Under the pieces are notes generated by a model, which was given only the letters and a program-made list of their open reading frames with translations, was not told where the DNA came from and made no database searches. 64,000 nt of DNA from REEB95 sp035934235 (lineage in GTDB: Bacteria; Pseudomonadota; Alphaproteobacteria; ATCC43930; CGMCC-115725), in assembly GCA_035934235.1 (NCBI GenBank), contig DASYYB010000025.1, positions 1 to 64,000 on the forward strand, read 5' to 3'. The first letter of the stretch is position 1. Each line of letters starts with the position of its first letter. Made by a program: the position numbers and the translations under genes. This document shows, one piece after another, positions 39,027 through 48,211 of this stretch.

Positions 39027-39467
39027 ATGGCAAGGAAATGGCCGAAAATGCGGATGGCACAAGGACGGATCGACGTCGCGACCACGGGCCCGGGCTTTTA
39101 CGAGGTGACGGCCCAGGCGGCGGCCTGGGTCGCCGAACAGGGGGTCGAGGCCGGCCTGTTGACGCTGTTCATCCGGCATACCTCGGCCTCGCTCCTGATC
39201 CAGGAAAATGCGGCTCCCGAGGTTCGGACCGATTTGACGGATTTCCTGGCCAGGCTCGCGCCGGAGGATCCGTCGCGCTGGCGCCACGACGACGAGGGTG
39301 CCGACGATATGCCGGCGCACGCGCGGGCCGCCCTGTTGCCGGTCCAGCTCTCGGTGCCGGTTGCGGCGGGCCGGTTGCTTCTCGGCACCTGGCAGGGGAT
39401 TTACGTGGTCGAACATCGGCGGCGTCCGCATCGGCGCGAGATCGCCCTTCATTTGATCGGAACCTGA
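39027..39467 (+). CDS. YjbQ/UPF0047 family protein
   Basis: About 146 residues. Family signatures are LLTLFIRHTSASLLIQENA, WRHDDEGADDMPAHARAAL and LLLGTWQGIYVVEHR, with three conserved histidines that likely bind a metal. Members are called secondary thiamine-phosphate synthases on genetic evidence only. The first ATG is at 39027; a later ATG at 39051 is also possible. Confidence 0.9.
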   Translation: MARKWPKMRMAQGRIDVATTGPGFYEVTAQAAAWVAEQGVEAGLLTLFIRHTSASLLIQENAAPEVRTDLTDFLARLAPEDPSRWRHDDEGADDMPAHARAALLPVQLSVPVAAGRLLLGTWQGIYVVEHRRRPHRREIALHLIGT

Positions 39468-39776
39468 CGCATTTTCATGGATAACGACGCGGGCGCTTGG
39501 CCGTGGATACGGGTGCGGTTGACCGTGCGGCGGTGATGATTTACGACTGGCGCCAACACATAAAAACGTTCGTTGCGCGCGGCTGTTAAATCGGGTGGGG
39601 AGTTGGGGGATCGGGCCAATCGCGGTCACGAGTCTGCGGCGAGAGTCTGCGCCGCCGAGTCGAGTGATTTTACACGATTAGGCACCCGGTGATCCTACGT
39701 AATTCCTTGTCTCTATCGTGAGCGCTCGTGAGCGCCGCCGCGACACCGAATTTGGGTCTTGTCGCGTGAGGGCGCC

Positions 39777-40997
39777 ATGGGATTGGCCGATCTGTGCTTA
39801 GCCGGGGCTGACGGTTTCGGATTTTTCGACTGTATTTCCGATCCGGGAGAGCTGTCGGAGCTATCAATTGCGCTGCTCGTCGGGCTTTTCCTCGCCCTGC
39901 TGTCGGCGGGGTATCTCGGCCTCGCGATCTATCGCGTGCTGCGTTATCGCACCGCGCCGACAGTCGATACCGGTTTCCGGCCAGCCATCACCATTCTGAA
40001 GCCGCTCTGCGGCGCTGAGCCGGAACTTTATTCCTGCCTCCGATCGTTTTGCGATCAAGATTATCCGGAATTCCAAATCGTCTTCGGCGTTGCCGACGCG
40101 GCTGACGGTGCCGTCGCCGTCGTCAAGAAGCTGATGTCCGAATTCCCGACGCGGGATCTGATCCTGACGATCGATGCTCACATCCAAGGCGAGAATTTGA
40201 AGGTCAGCAATCTCGTCAATATGGCCCGCTTCGCCAAGCACGACGTCATCATCGTGTCGGACAGCGATACGCGCGTTGGTCGCGATTGCTTGGCGCGGGT
40301 GGTGGCGCCGCTCGCCGATGCCCGAACCGGCGCCGTCACATGCTTGTACAAAGCGGCGCCGACACCGGGTCTCGCGTCGCGGCTCGGTGCACTGTTCATC
40401 GACGATTGGTTTCTGTCGTCGGCGGTGGTGGACGCGCGCATGCGCGAGGTGACGTATTGTTTTGGGCCGGTAAGCGCCGTCCGTCGCGACGCTCTTGAGG
40501 CGATCGGCGGCTTCTCGCGGCTGGCCTCGCATTTGGCCGACGATTTCATGATGGGCCGATTGATCGCCGCTGCCGGATATCGCATTGAGCTCGCAGACGT
40601 GATCGTCGAAACGGTGGTGGCCGAGACCTGGCACTCGCTGTTCGCGCATGAGCTGCGGTGGGCGCGCACGGTCAAGGCGGTCAAGCCCGGCGAGCATTTC
40701 ATGTCCGGCATTACCGAGCCGTTGCCGCTGATTGCTCTACTTCTGTTCAATCACGGGGCGCTCGGTTGGTCGGCGATCGGCGCGGTGATGGCACTGCGCC
40801 TTGCGCTGCATTATGCGCTGCGAGCGCGTTTTGCCGTTGTGCCGCCGTGCCCGTGGCTGGTGCCGTTGCGCGAGTGCCTGTGTTTCGCTGTCTGGGTCGC
40901 AAGCTTCGCCGGCAGCAATGTGCGGTGGCGCAATCGCGATTTCGTGATCGACGCTGGTGGCCGCCTGATCCCGCTGGCCAGCCGGTATGCGTCATGA
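39777..40997 (+). CDS. hpnI: hopanoid glycosyltransferase HpnI
   Basis: A 406-residue GT2-family protein with an N-terminal membrane helix (SIALLVGLFLALLSAGYL) and C-terminal membrane segments. The catalytic domain has PAITILKPLCGAEPEL, SDSDTRVG and DDFMMGR. HpnI attaches N-acetylglucosamine to bacteriohopanetetrol. The ATG at 39777 follows GAGGG and is preferred to a TTG six codons upstream. It leads hpnI-hpnK-hpnL. Confidence 0.9.
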   Translation: MGLADLCLAGADGFGFFDCISDPGELSELSIALLVGLFLALLSAGYLGLAIYRVLRYRTAPTVDTGFRPAITILKPLCGAEPELYSCLRSFCDQDYPEFQIVFGVADAADGAVAVVKKLMSEFPTRDLILTIDAHIQGENLKVSNLVNMARFAKHDVIIVSDSDTRVGRDCLARVVAPLADARTGAVTCLYKAAPTPGLASRLGALFIDDWFLSSAVVDARMREVTYCFGPVSAVRRDALEAIGGFSRLASHLADDFMMGRLIAAAGYRIELADVIVETVVAETWHSLFAHELRWARTVKAVKPGEHFMSGITEPLPLIALLLFNHGALGWSAIGAVMALRLALHYALRARFAVVPPCPWLVPLRECLCFAVWVASFAGSNVRWRNRDFVIDAGGRLIPLASRYAS

Positions 40998-41010
40998 TAA
41001 CGGCAGGGCT

Positions 41011-41877
41011 GTGAAGCAGCTGATCGTCACCGCCGATGATTTCGGCCTGGCGCCCGCCGTGAACGAGGCGGTCGAGCAGGCGCATCGTCGGGGCATCCTG
41101 TCGGCCGCCAGCCTGATGGTCACGGCATCGGCGGCGGATGATGCAGTTGATCGCGCCCGGCGTTTGCCCGAACTCGGCGTCGGGCTGCACCTCGTATTGG
41201 TCGATGGCCGGCCGGCGCTGCCGCCCGACGAGATTCCGGATCTCGTCGGGTCCGATGGCCGTTTTCCGACCGACGTGACGGCAGCGGGGATCAACATCTT
41301 TTGCCGGCCGCGGGCCCGCGCCCAGCTCGAACGCGAGATTCGCGCCCAGCTCGAATTGTTCCGCAAGACCGGCCTCGCGCTGGATCACGTCAATTCGCAC
41401 CATCATTTTCACATTCATCCGACGATCGCGGCGACGCTGGTGCGCCTCGCGCCGCAATACGGCATCAAAGCCATACGGGTACCGACCGAACGGCCGATCG
41501 AAAGCTGGCACGCCGCCGGCGATCGCCTGCTGCGGCGCCTTCTTGCATCGATCACCCAGGTTCCCTGGACCCGATCGCTGCGTCGGCAGCTTGATCGTGC
41601 CGGTATTCGCACCAACGATTGCGTGCTCGGCTTGAGCGATACGGGCGACATGCGCGCCGATCGGGTCGCCCGCTACCTGGCGAATTTGCCGGAGGGGGTC
41701 TCCGAACTCTATGTGCACGCCGCTGTCGAGCGGTGGAGCGGTCCCGAGGCTTGGCCCCAGAATTATGCCTGCCGCGGTGAATTCGAGGCGCTGATCGACG
41801 CGAATGTGTTGGCGACGCTGCGCCGGGTTGGCGTGCGACCGATCACCTTTGCCGCTTTGACGCGGCCGGCCGCATGA
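41011..41877 (+). CDS. hpnK: hopanoid N-acetylglucosaminyl deacetylase HpnK (YdjC family)
   Basis: About 288 residues. It begins MKQLIVTADDFGL, the normal family start, from a GTG at 41011 preceded by GGCAGGG; an ATG eight codons upstream would overlap hpnI. Metal-ligand motifs are TADDFG and DHVNSHHHFHIHP. HpnK removes the acetyl group added with GlcNAc by HpnI, giving glucosaminyl bacteriohopanetetrol. Confidence 0.9.
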   Translation: MKQLIVTADDFGLAPAVNEAVEQAHRRGILSAASLMVTASAADDAVDRARRLPELGVGLHLVLVDGRPALPPDEIPDLVGSDGRFPTDVTAAGINIFCRPRARAQLEREIRAQLELFRKTGLALDHVNSHHHFHIHPTIAATLVRLAPQYGIKAIRVPTERPIESWHAAGDRLLRRLLASITQVPWTRSLRRQLDRAGIRTNDCVLGLSDTGDMRADRVARYLANLPEGVSELYVHAAVERWSGPEAWPQNYACRGEFEALIDANVLATLRRVGVRPITFAALTRPAA

Positions 41878-42854
41878 GGGCGTGGTTTGCGCTGTGTGCG
41901 ATCGTCGGCGTGCTCTCGGGCGGCGCGCTTGTGGCGTGGCAGGGTTTTGCCGCCGTCGGCTCGGCGCTCGAGCTGGCCGGGTTGCCGTGTTTGGCGATTA
42001 TCTGCCTTTTCCACGCGGTCCCTGTGAGCTGTTGCGCCGAGGCGTGGCGCATCCTGCTGCGCAACCCGAAACCCGGAATTTCCGGCTTCGTCTGGTTCCG
42101 CTGGGTGCGGGATGCCGGTGGCGACATTCTCGGCATCGTCCCCGCTGGCGGCGAATTAGCCGGCATTCGCACCATGATCGCGTGCGGCGTCGAGCCGGCC
42201 CTGGCGGCGGCGTCGACCGTGGTGGACTTGACGGTCGAAATGTCGGCGCAAGCGGCCTTCACGATCTTGGGATTGATGTTGCTGATCGCCCAGCGCCCGA
42301 ACGATCCAATGGTTGGCTGGATGCTGGCCGGCATCTGGATCGTCCTGGTGTTTGCGGGTGGGTTTTTCATCATTCAGCGGCTCGGCGCGTTTCGGCTGCT
42401 CGAACGCCTGGCCGAACGCCTGATCGTCGACCGGGGCTGGTCGCGCCTCGCCAGCGTGCGCGGCATCCATGACCACATCTTGGCGATGTATTCCGATCGG
42501 CCGCGGATCGGCCGTGCGCTCGCGACGCATTTCTGTGCATGGATCGTCGGCTGCGGCGAAGCCGGTTTGATCCTCTATTTCATGGACACGCCGCTCGATA
42601 TTGGCTCGGTCATCGTTCTCGAAAGCTTGACTTATGCGATGCGCAGCGCCGCCTTTTTCGTGCCGGCTGCGGCCGGCGTGCAGGAAGGCGGTTACGTGCT
42701 GGTTGGCGCAACGCTGGGACTGGGCCCCGAGTTCGCGCTGGCGCTGTCGTTGATGAAGCGGGCGCGCGAGCTGACGCTCGGGATTAGCGCGCTGCTCATG
42801 TGGCAATGGCTCGAAGGACGGTTGCTGTTGCGCGCCCGCCGCGCGCGTCGTTAG
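41874..42854 (+). CDS. hpnL: HpnL-type flippase-like membrane protein (UPF0104)
   Basis: A 326-residue polytopic membrane protein of the lysylphosphatidylglycerol-synthase-TM family. It has FFVPAAAGVQEGGYVLVGA, the characteristic P-x-G-x-G-x-x-E type motif, and eight or so transmembrane helices. In hopanoid clusters it is called HpnL. It overlaps hpnK by four bases. Confidence 0.86.
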   Translation: MRAWFALCAIVGVLSGGALVAWQGFAAVGSALELAGLPCLAIICLFHAVPVSCCAEAWRILLRNPKPGISGFVWFRWVRDAGGDILGIVPAGGELAGIRTMIACGVEPALAAASTVVDLTVEMSAQAAFTILGLMLLIAQRPNDPMVGWMLAGIWIVLVFAGGFFIIQRLGAFRLLERLAERLIVDRGWSRLASVRGIHDHILAMYSDRPRIGRALATHFCAWIVGCGEAGLILYFMDTPLDIGSVIVLESLTYAMRSAAFFVPAAAGVQEGGYVLVGATLGLGPEFALALSLMKRARELTLGISALLMWQWLEGRLLLRARRARR

Positions 42855-44089
42855 TCGGCCGCCGCCGCGTCCGACGCACGCGCCGGCCGGCCGGTCAGCA
42901 GCGGCAACGAGAGCAGCGTGAGGCCGGCGACTACGATGAAGACGCTGCGCGGATGCGCCTGATCCATCAGCCAGCCGAACAGTAGCGGCGCGGCGATGCC
43001 GGCGAAATTGAATCCGGTCGAGACGAACCCGAAGACTTTGCCGAACGAGCCCGGCGGTGTCGCGGCGCGCACGATCATGTCGCGCGACGGCTGGATGACG
43101 CCGTTGAGGAACCCGCTCAGCGCCATCACCGTCACCAGGACACCGGCGCCCATGTCGACGAGGCCGACGAGAAGGATGAGCGCGCCGCTGCCGATGAAGC
43201 CGGTGCTGGCGACGAATTCGTGCCGGCGGGCGCGCGTCGCGACATAGCCGCCGGCGAGGACACCAATCGCGTTGCACAGCAGATAGGCCGACAGGACGAA
43301 ATTCGCCGTGGCGACGGGCGTGCCGTAGAGCGCGCCCAGAGCCACGATCGAGAACCCGCTGATTCCACCCGTCGCCATCGACAGGATCACGAAAAACGCG
43401 ACGTTGCGGATGATCGGCGGTGAGAACAGCAGGCGCCAGCCGGTTTTGTCGCCGGCAGTGGGTGCCGCCGGAACGACGCGCGGAGCGGCGACCGGTTCCG
43501 GCAAGGCGTCGCGGTTCAGCAATAGAACCAGCGCCATGCCGAAGCCGAAGATCGACGCGCCGATGAACGCGCCATGCCAGCCCCAGAGCTTGGCCAGGAA
43601 CAGCATGGTCACCGGCGCGATGGCGGTGCCGAAGGTGCCGAAGAACGTGTGGATCGAGAACGCCTGGCCGATCCGCTGGCCGGGGATCGAATGCGACAGG
43701 ATCGAGTAATCGGCGGGGTGATAGATGGTGTTGGCGAGGCCCATTAGCGCCATGCCACCGACCAACGCGCCATAGGACGGTATCGAGCCGGCGACGATCA
43801 CGCCGATGCCGCTCAGCACCAGTCCGCCGATCAGCAGGCGCCGGGCCCCGAACCGGTCGGCGAGGAATCCGGCCGGCGGTTGAAAAACCAACGAGACGAC
43901 GTTGAATGCGGCAATCGCGATGCCCAATTCGGCGTAGTTCACGGCATAGTCCGCGCGGACGAACGCGAACAGCGGCGGCAACACCAGCATGTAAACGTGG
44001 CTGACGAAATGCGCGCCGCTGACCAGGCCGATGATCTTCGCGTCCCGCGACCGTGGCGGCCGCGCAGCGGTTTCAGCGAGTTGCGCCAT
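42851..44089 (-). CDS. major facilitator superfamily transporter
   Basis: A 412-residue MFS protein with 12 predicted helices. The signature loop is GFLADRFGARRLLIGG, with a second DRFG-less copy at YVATRARRHEFVAS. It starts MAQLAETAARPPRSR at 44089. The substrate is not known. Its stop overlaps hpnL on the opposite strand by four bases. Confidence 0.85.
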   Translation of the reverse strand: MAQLAETAARPPRSRDAKIIGLVSGAHFVSHVYMLVLPPLFAFVRADYAVNYAELGIAIAAFNVVSLVFQPPAGFLADRFGARRLLIGGLVLSGIGVIVAGSIPSYGALVGGMALMGLANTIYHPADYSILSHSIPGQRIGQAFSIHTFFGTFGTAIAPVTMLFLAKLWGWHGAFIGASIFGFGMALVLLLNRDALPEPVAAPRVVPAAPTAGDKTGWRLLFSPPIIRNVAFFVILSMATGGISGFSIVALGALYGTPVATANFVLSAYLLCNAIGVLAGGYVATRARRHEFVASTGFIGSGALILLVGLVDMGAGVLVTVMALSGFLNGVIQPSRDMIVRAATPPGSFGKVFGFVSTGFNFAGIAAPLLFGWLMDQAHPRSVFIVVAGLTLLSLPLLTGRPARASDAAAAD

Positions 44090-44184
44090 GAGTGTCGCTA
44101 TGTACCACGCGGCCCGATAACGGGCGAGGCCCGCCGGAGCATGCGTGTCATGCGGCCGCGGCCGAACGCGCCCGCCTTTGCAAT

Positions 44185-44838
44185 TTAGGCGGCTTTTTCG
44201 GCGTCCGGCTGCTTCGGTGGCGCGGCGTCGGCGAACGCCGGAATCGCCATGCACGAATCATAGATGCGCAGGGCACGCCGGTACGGCTCGAGCTTGACCT
44301 TGAACATGCGGGCCGGAAACACCTGGGTGACGAGGCAGATGTCAGCCATCGTCGGCGCATCGCCGTGACAGAATTGGCCGCTCTCGGTGTGCTCAGCGAG
44401 CAGCGTTTCCATCGCCTCGAGACCGAGCGAAAGCCAGTGCTGGATCCACGCCAGCTTCTGCTCGTCGGAAATCTTAAGCGTACCCGTAAGGTAATTACGC
44501 ACGCGTGGCACGATCAGCGGATGCGAATCCGCCACGTTGATCAACGCTAAGCCGCGCACCCATGCGCGCGCCAATGCGTCCTTCGGCAACAGCGGCGGAT
44601 CGGGGTGGGTCTCGTCGAGATATTCGAGGATCGCCAACGACTGAAACAGCTTGTGATCGCCGTCGAGCAGCGTCGGCACGACCGCCTGCGGATTGAGTTT
44701 CTTGTAGCCGGCCGCGTACTGATCGCCATGTTCGAGATGCAGGAACGTATCTTCGCGCTTGAGACCCTTGAGGTTGAGCGCGATGCGGACGCGAAAACTC
44801 GCCTGTGAACGGAAGTAGGTGAACAGCTTCATCGTCAT
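44185..44838 (-). CDS. maiA: maleylacetoacetate isomerase / zeta-class glutathione transferase
   Basis: A 217-residue glutathione-transferase fold protein. The zeta-class glutathione site is YFRSQASFRVRIALNLKGL, followed by NPQAVVPTLLDGD and QSLAILEYLDE. MaiA isomerises maleylacetoacetate in tyrosine and homogentisate breakdown. The ATG at 44838 has GGAGG six bases upstream. No other homogentisate genes are nearby, so a general detoxification GST cannot be excluded. Confidence 0.8.
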   Translation of the reverse strand: MTMKLFTYFRSQASFRVRIALNLKGLKREDTFLHLEHGDQYAAGYKKLNPQAVVPTLLDGDHKLFQSLAILEYLDETHPDPPLLPKDALARAWVRGLALINVADSHPLIVPRVRNYLTGTLKISDEQKLAWIQHWLSLGLEAMETLLAEHTESGQFCHGDAPTMADICLVTQVFPARMFKVKLEPYRRALRIYDSCMAIPAFADAAPPKQPDAEKAA

Positions 44839-44871
44839 GGCGGTTCCTCCCGGCCGCGAGGCTCGCACGGC

Positions 44872-44997
44872 GTGATCGTTTCTCGCAACCGGCTCGGTGT
44901 GTCGCGTCGCGCCGTTGTTTTGCTCGCGCCCGCTGCGAGCCGCTTCATTACCGGTCAAACCATTGTGGTCGATGGTGGCGCGACTATTGCCCGCTAA
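44872..44997 (+). pseudogene. relic of a short-chain dehydrogenase C-terminus
   Basis: An in-frame stretch ending at TAA 44995-44997 reads SRFITGQTIVVDGGATIAR, the near-invariant last part of SDR family oxidoreductases. Upstream of it only about 20 vaguely similar codons remain and no Rossmann fold is present, so the gene is a remnant. It lies between the maiA start and the second ABC operon, marking a deletion or rearrangement joint. Confidence 0.75.
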
Positions 44998-45091
44998 CCT
45001 GAGGAAACACTGGCGGTTTTGCCGCTTGCTTCGGATTCGAACTAATTCGATAATCGTGCGCGAATAAAAAAAATATTGGGGAGGGGGCACC

Positions 45092-46279
45092 GTGACACGA
45101 CAATCCGGCTTCCTTTTGAGCATCGGCGCCGCTGCGGTGGCACTGGTTGCGATGCTGGCGCCGCCGGCGCGCGCCGCCGAACCCTACGAAATCAACGTCA
45201 TTTTGCCGCTGACCGGACCGGCGGCGTTTCTCGGCAATGGCGAGAAGATTTCGCTCGAACTGGCCGAGAAAGCGATGAACGCGAAGGGCGGCATCAACGG
45301 CCGGCCGGTCAAGTTCGTGATCCAGGACGACGGCACCAGCCCGCAAACCGGCGTACAGCTCGCCAATCAGGTGATGGCGAAGAAGCCGGCGATCCTGCTC
45401 GGGTCGTCGCTGGTCGCAATCTGCCGGGCGATGGCACCGTTGATGGAGAATGGACCGGTTAATTACTGCTTCTCGCCGGGCATCCATCCCGATGCCGGCA
45501 GCTACGTCTTCACCTCGAGCGTTTCGACGCTCGATCTGGCGCATTCGCTGTTGAACTATTACCGGCTCAAGGGATGGCACAAACTCGCGCTGATGTTCAG
45601 CTCCGACGCCACCGGCCAGGACGCCGAGAACGGCGTCAAATCGGTACTTGCGAAGCCTGAATTCAAGGAGATGCAAGTCGTCGATACCGAGCACTTCAAC
45701 ACGACCGATTTGAGCGTGTCGGCGCAGATCGCACACATCAAGGCTTCGGGCGCACAGGCGATGGTCGCTTGGAGCACGGGCTCGCCGATCGCGACCATCT
45801 TCCGCGGCATCACACAGGAAGGTCTCGACATTCCGGTCGCGACAACCGACGGCAACATGACCTACGCCCAGATGACGCAGTACAAGGACTTCCTGCCGAA
45901 GCAGCTCTATATTCCGGCGGCGCAATGGGTGGTGCGTGATCCGGCGCTGCTGGCGCCGGCGCTGCGCCAGCCGCACGAGGTCTTCTACAAAGCGTTCGAG
46001 GCGGCGGGCACGAAGCCGGACATCGCGTCCGAACTCGCATGGGACACGGCCTGGATCGTTGTCGATTCGCTGCGGCAGCTCGGCCCCACGGCGACGGCGA
46101 AGCAACTGCGCGACTATATGACGAAGCTGCGAGGCTTCGCCGGAGTCAACGGCGTCTACGATTTCACCAAGACGCCGCAACGCGGGCTCGATGTCGCGGA
46201 CTCGGTCGTGACACGCTGGTCGCCGGACAAGGCGACCTGGGAAGTCGTCAGCAAGCCGACGGGCATTCCGCTGCCCTAG
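45092..46279 (+). CDS. ABC transporter substrate-binding protein, Leu/Ile/Val family
   Basis: A 395-residue periplasmic binding protein with a signal peptide (LLSIGAAAVALVAMLAPPARAA) and a type I fold starting INVILPLTGPAAFLGNGEK. It starts with GTG behind a GGGGAGGGGG site. It is the first gene of a second liv-type operon (binding protein, fused permease, LivG, LivF). Ligand not assigned; amino acids or small organic acids are possible. Confidence 0.88.
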   Translation: MTRQSGFLLSIGAAAVALVAMLAPPARAAEPYEINVILPLTGPAAFLGNGEKISLELAEKAMNAKGGINGRPVKFVIQDDGTSPQTGVQLANQVMAKKPAILLGSSLVAICRAMAPLMENGPVNYCFSPGIHPDAGSYVFTSSVSTLDLAHSLLNYYRLKGWHKLALMFSSDATGQDAENGVKSVLAKPEFKEMQVVDTEHFNTTDLSVSAQIAHIKASGAQAMVAWSTGSPIATIFRGITQEGLDIPVATTDGNMTYAQMTQYKDFLPKQLYIPAAQWVVRDPALLAPALRQPHEVFYKAFEAAGTKPDIASELAWDTAWIVVDSLRQLGPTATAKQLRDYMTKLRGFAGVNGVYDFTKTPQRGLDVADSVVTRWSPDKATWEVVSKPTGIPLP

Positions 46280-46309
46280 CGCAGTTGCGGCGGCTATGCT
46301 GCCCGTAGC

Positions 46310-48211
46310 ATGAACCTCGCCATACAGATCGTCATTGGCGGGTTGCTGCAAGGCGCCGTTTTCGCCGTCATCGCCTTGGGCTTCTCGCTCGTGTTCCGAG
46401 TCACCGGCGTGCTCAATCTGTCGCAAGGTGCGTTCTGCGTCGTCGGCGCGCTGGTGATGTACACGATCGAAGTGAGTTGGGGCTGGCCGATGCCGGTCGC
46501 CGCGGTGGCAGCGTCGTTGGCAACGACGGCGTTCGGTCTCGCGCTCGGCGTGCTGTGCTTCGTGCCGGCGGTGCCGCGGCTGCCGACGAGCTCGATGCTG
46601 ATCCTCACCGCGGGCTTGTTGACGCTGCTGCAGGGTTTCCTGCTCATCGGCTGGTCGAGCCAGCCCTATGCCTTGCCGCCCTTCTCGGGCGAGGCGCCCG
46701 TGGTGTTGTGGGGCATCCGAGTTCCGACCCAGGGTTTCTGGATCGCGGGCATCACCATCGCCGTCGTCGTCGCGATGTGGTTCATGGTCCAGCGCACCAC
46801 CTTGGGTACGGCGCTGCGCGCTTGCGCGGAGAACCGCGTCGCCGCGCGGTTGATGGGCATCGACGTGCCGCGGATGACGCTGCTGAGCTTCGGCTTGGCG
46901 GTGCTGATCGCCGCCATCAGCGGCATCGCCGTGGCGCCGATCACCTCGCTCGAGTTCGATACCGGCGGGTTCTTCACCAATTTCGGCTTCATATCGGTCG
47001 CGATCGGTGGCCTGGGCTCGTTCCTCGGCTCCGTTGCCGGCGGCCTGTTTCTCGGCGTCGCGGAACAGCTCGCGGCCGGTTATGTCTCGTCGCTCTTCGC
47101 CAATGCCTTGGCGCTGGCCCTGCTGTTGATCGTGCTGCTGTGGCGGCCGAACGGCCTGTTCGGCGGCGGCGTGGCCCGGCGCACGGATGTGCGCGACGAG
47201 CAGCGCATCTATCACGCGATCGTTCGCGTGCAGGGCAAGGGCGGCCTCGTTTTCGCGATCGCCGCCGTTGCGCTGGTGCTGGTGCTGCCGCTGTTGTTTT
47301 CGAGCGCCGGCATCCTCAGTTCGCTGGTGATCACCGGCATTCTCTACATCTCGGTGCTCGGTCTCGACGTCCTGATGGGCTATGCCGGCCAGGTCAGCCT
47401 TGGCCAAGCGGGTTTCATGGCGATCGGCGGCTACACCGCTGCGATCCTGGCGGTGACGTACGGCGTGCCGCCGCTATGGGGAACCTTGGCGGGAATCGTG
47501 CTGTCGGTGGCCGCAGCCGGGGTGTTGTCGTTCGTCACCTTGCGCCTGCGCGGACATTACCTGGCGCTGGCGACACTGGCCTTCGGCCTGCTGATCGATT
47601 CACTCACCGTCGGCATGGTCGACACGACGGGCGGTCCGTCGGGCCTGGCCGGCATTCCCGCGTTCAGCGTCGGCAGCATCGCCTTCGTCAGTCCGATGGA
47701 AATGTATTATCTCGTGGCCGCCATCATCATCGCCCTGGTGTTGGCGCTCTACGGCGCCATGCGTTCCGGGTTCGGCCGGGCGCTGATCGCGGTGCGCACC
47801 GATCAGACCGCGGCGGTGGCGCTCGGCGTCAATGTCGTGCGCTACAAGCTGGCGGCATTCTTGATCAGCGCCGCGCTGGGTTCGCTGTCGGGCAGCCTCT
47901 ATGCGTTCTATTTTCACTTCCTCGCGCCCGAGATGGTCGCGACGCCGCGCTCGTTCGAAATGATCGCGATGCTGGTGGCGGGCGGCGAGGGTACGCTGGT
48001 GGGTTCGGCGCTCGGCGTCGCGCTGCTGACCTTGCTGCCGACCGTGTTTCAGCCGTTCGCCCTCTATAAGACGCTGGCCGAAGGGCTGCTGCTGGTCCTG
48101 TGCTTTATGTGGCTGCCGGAAGGCATGTTCGGCTTTGCCACGGTATGGCTGACCCGCTGGCTGCGGCGGCGCGCGCCGCCGACAACGGCCGCCGAAAAGG
48201 CGATGCCATGA
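46310..48211 (+). CDS. fused LivH-LivM ABC permease
   Basis: A 633-residue protein that joins both permease subunits. Residues 1-290 are LivH-like (LNLSQGAFCVVGALVMY and a VAIGGLGSFLGSVAGG region). Residues about 300-630 are LivM-like (GLDVLMGYAGQVSLGQAGF and GFGRALIAVRTDQTAAVALG). The bridge has no break in frame. Such fusions are known in some liv-type systems. The stop overlaps the LivG start in ATGA. Confidence 0.9.
   Translation: MNLAIQIVIGGLLQGAVFAVIALGFSLVFRVTGVLNLSQGAFCVVGALVMYTIEVSWGWPMPVAAVAASLATTAFGLALGVLCFVPAVPRLPTSSMLILTAGLLTLLQGFLLIGWSSQPYALPPFSGEAPVVLWGIRVPTQGFWIAGITIAVVVAMWFMVQRTTLGTALRACAENRVAARLMGIDVPRMTLLSFGLAVLIAAISGIAVAPITSLEFDTGGFFTNFGFISVAIGGLGSFLGSVAGGLFLGVAEQLAAGYVSSLFANALALALLLIVLLWRPNGLFGGGVARRTDVRDEQRIYHAIVRVQGKGGLVFAIAAVALVLVLPLLFSSAGILSSLVITGILYISVLGLDVLMGYAGQVSLGQAGFMAIGGYTAAILAVTYGVPPLWGTLAGIVLSVAAAGVLSFVTLRLRGHYLALATLAFGLLIDSLTVGMVDTTGGPSGLAGIPAFSVGSIAFVSPMEMYYLVAAIIIALVLALYGAMRSGFGRALIAVRTDQTAAVALGVNVVRYKLAAFLISAALGSLSGSLYAFYFHFLAPEMVATPRSFEMIAMLVAGGEGTLVGSALGVALLTLLPTVFQPFALYKTLAEGLLLVLCFMWLPEGMFGFATVWLTRWLRRRAPPTTAAEKAMP

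Noticed and set aside
39468..39776. Possible gene between yjbQ and hpnI
   Set aside because: About 309 bp with no frame that has a ribosome site or recognisable protein; treated as intergenic with the hpnI promoter, no element identified.
44984..47407. 807-codon minus-strand frame opposite the second liv operon
   Set aside because: Composition is typical of an antisense frame (Arg/Gln/His-rich) and it overlaps two well-supported genes.
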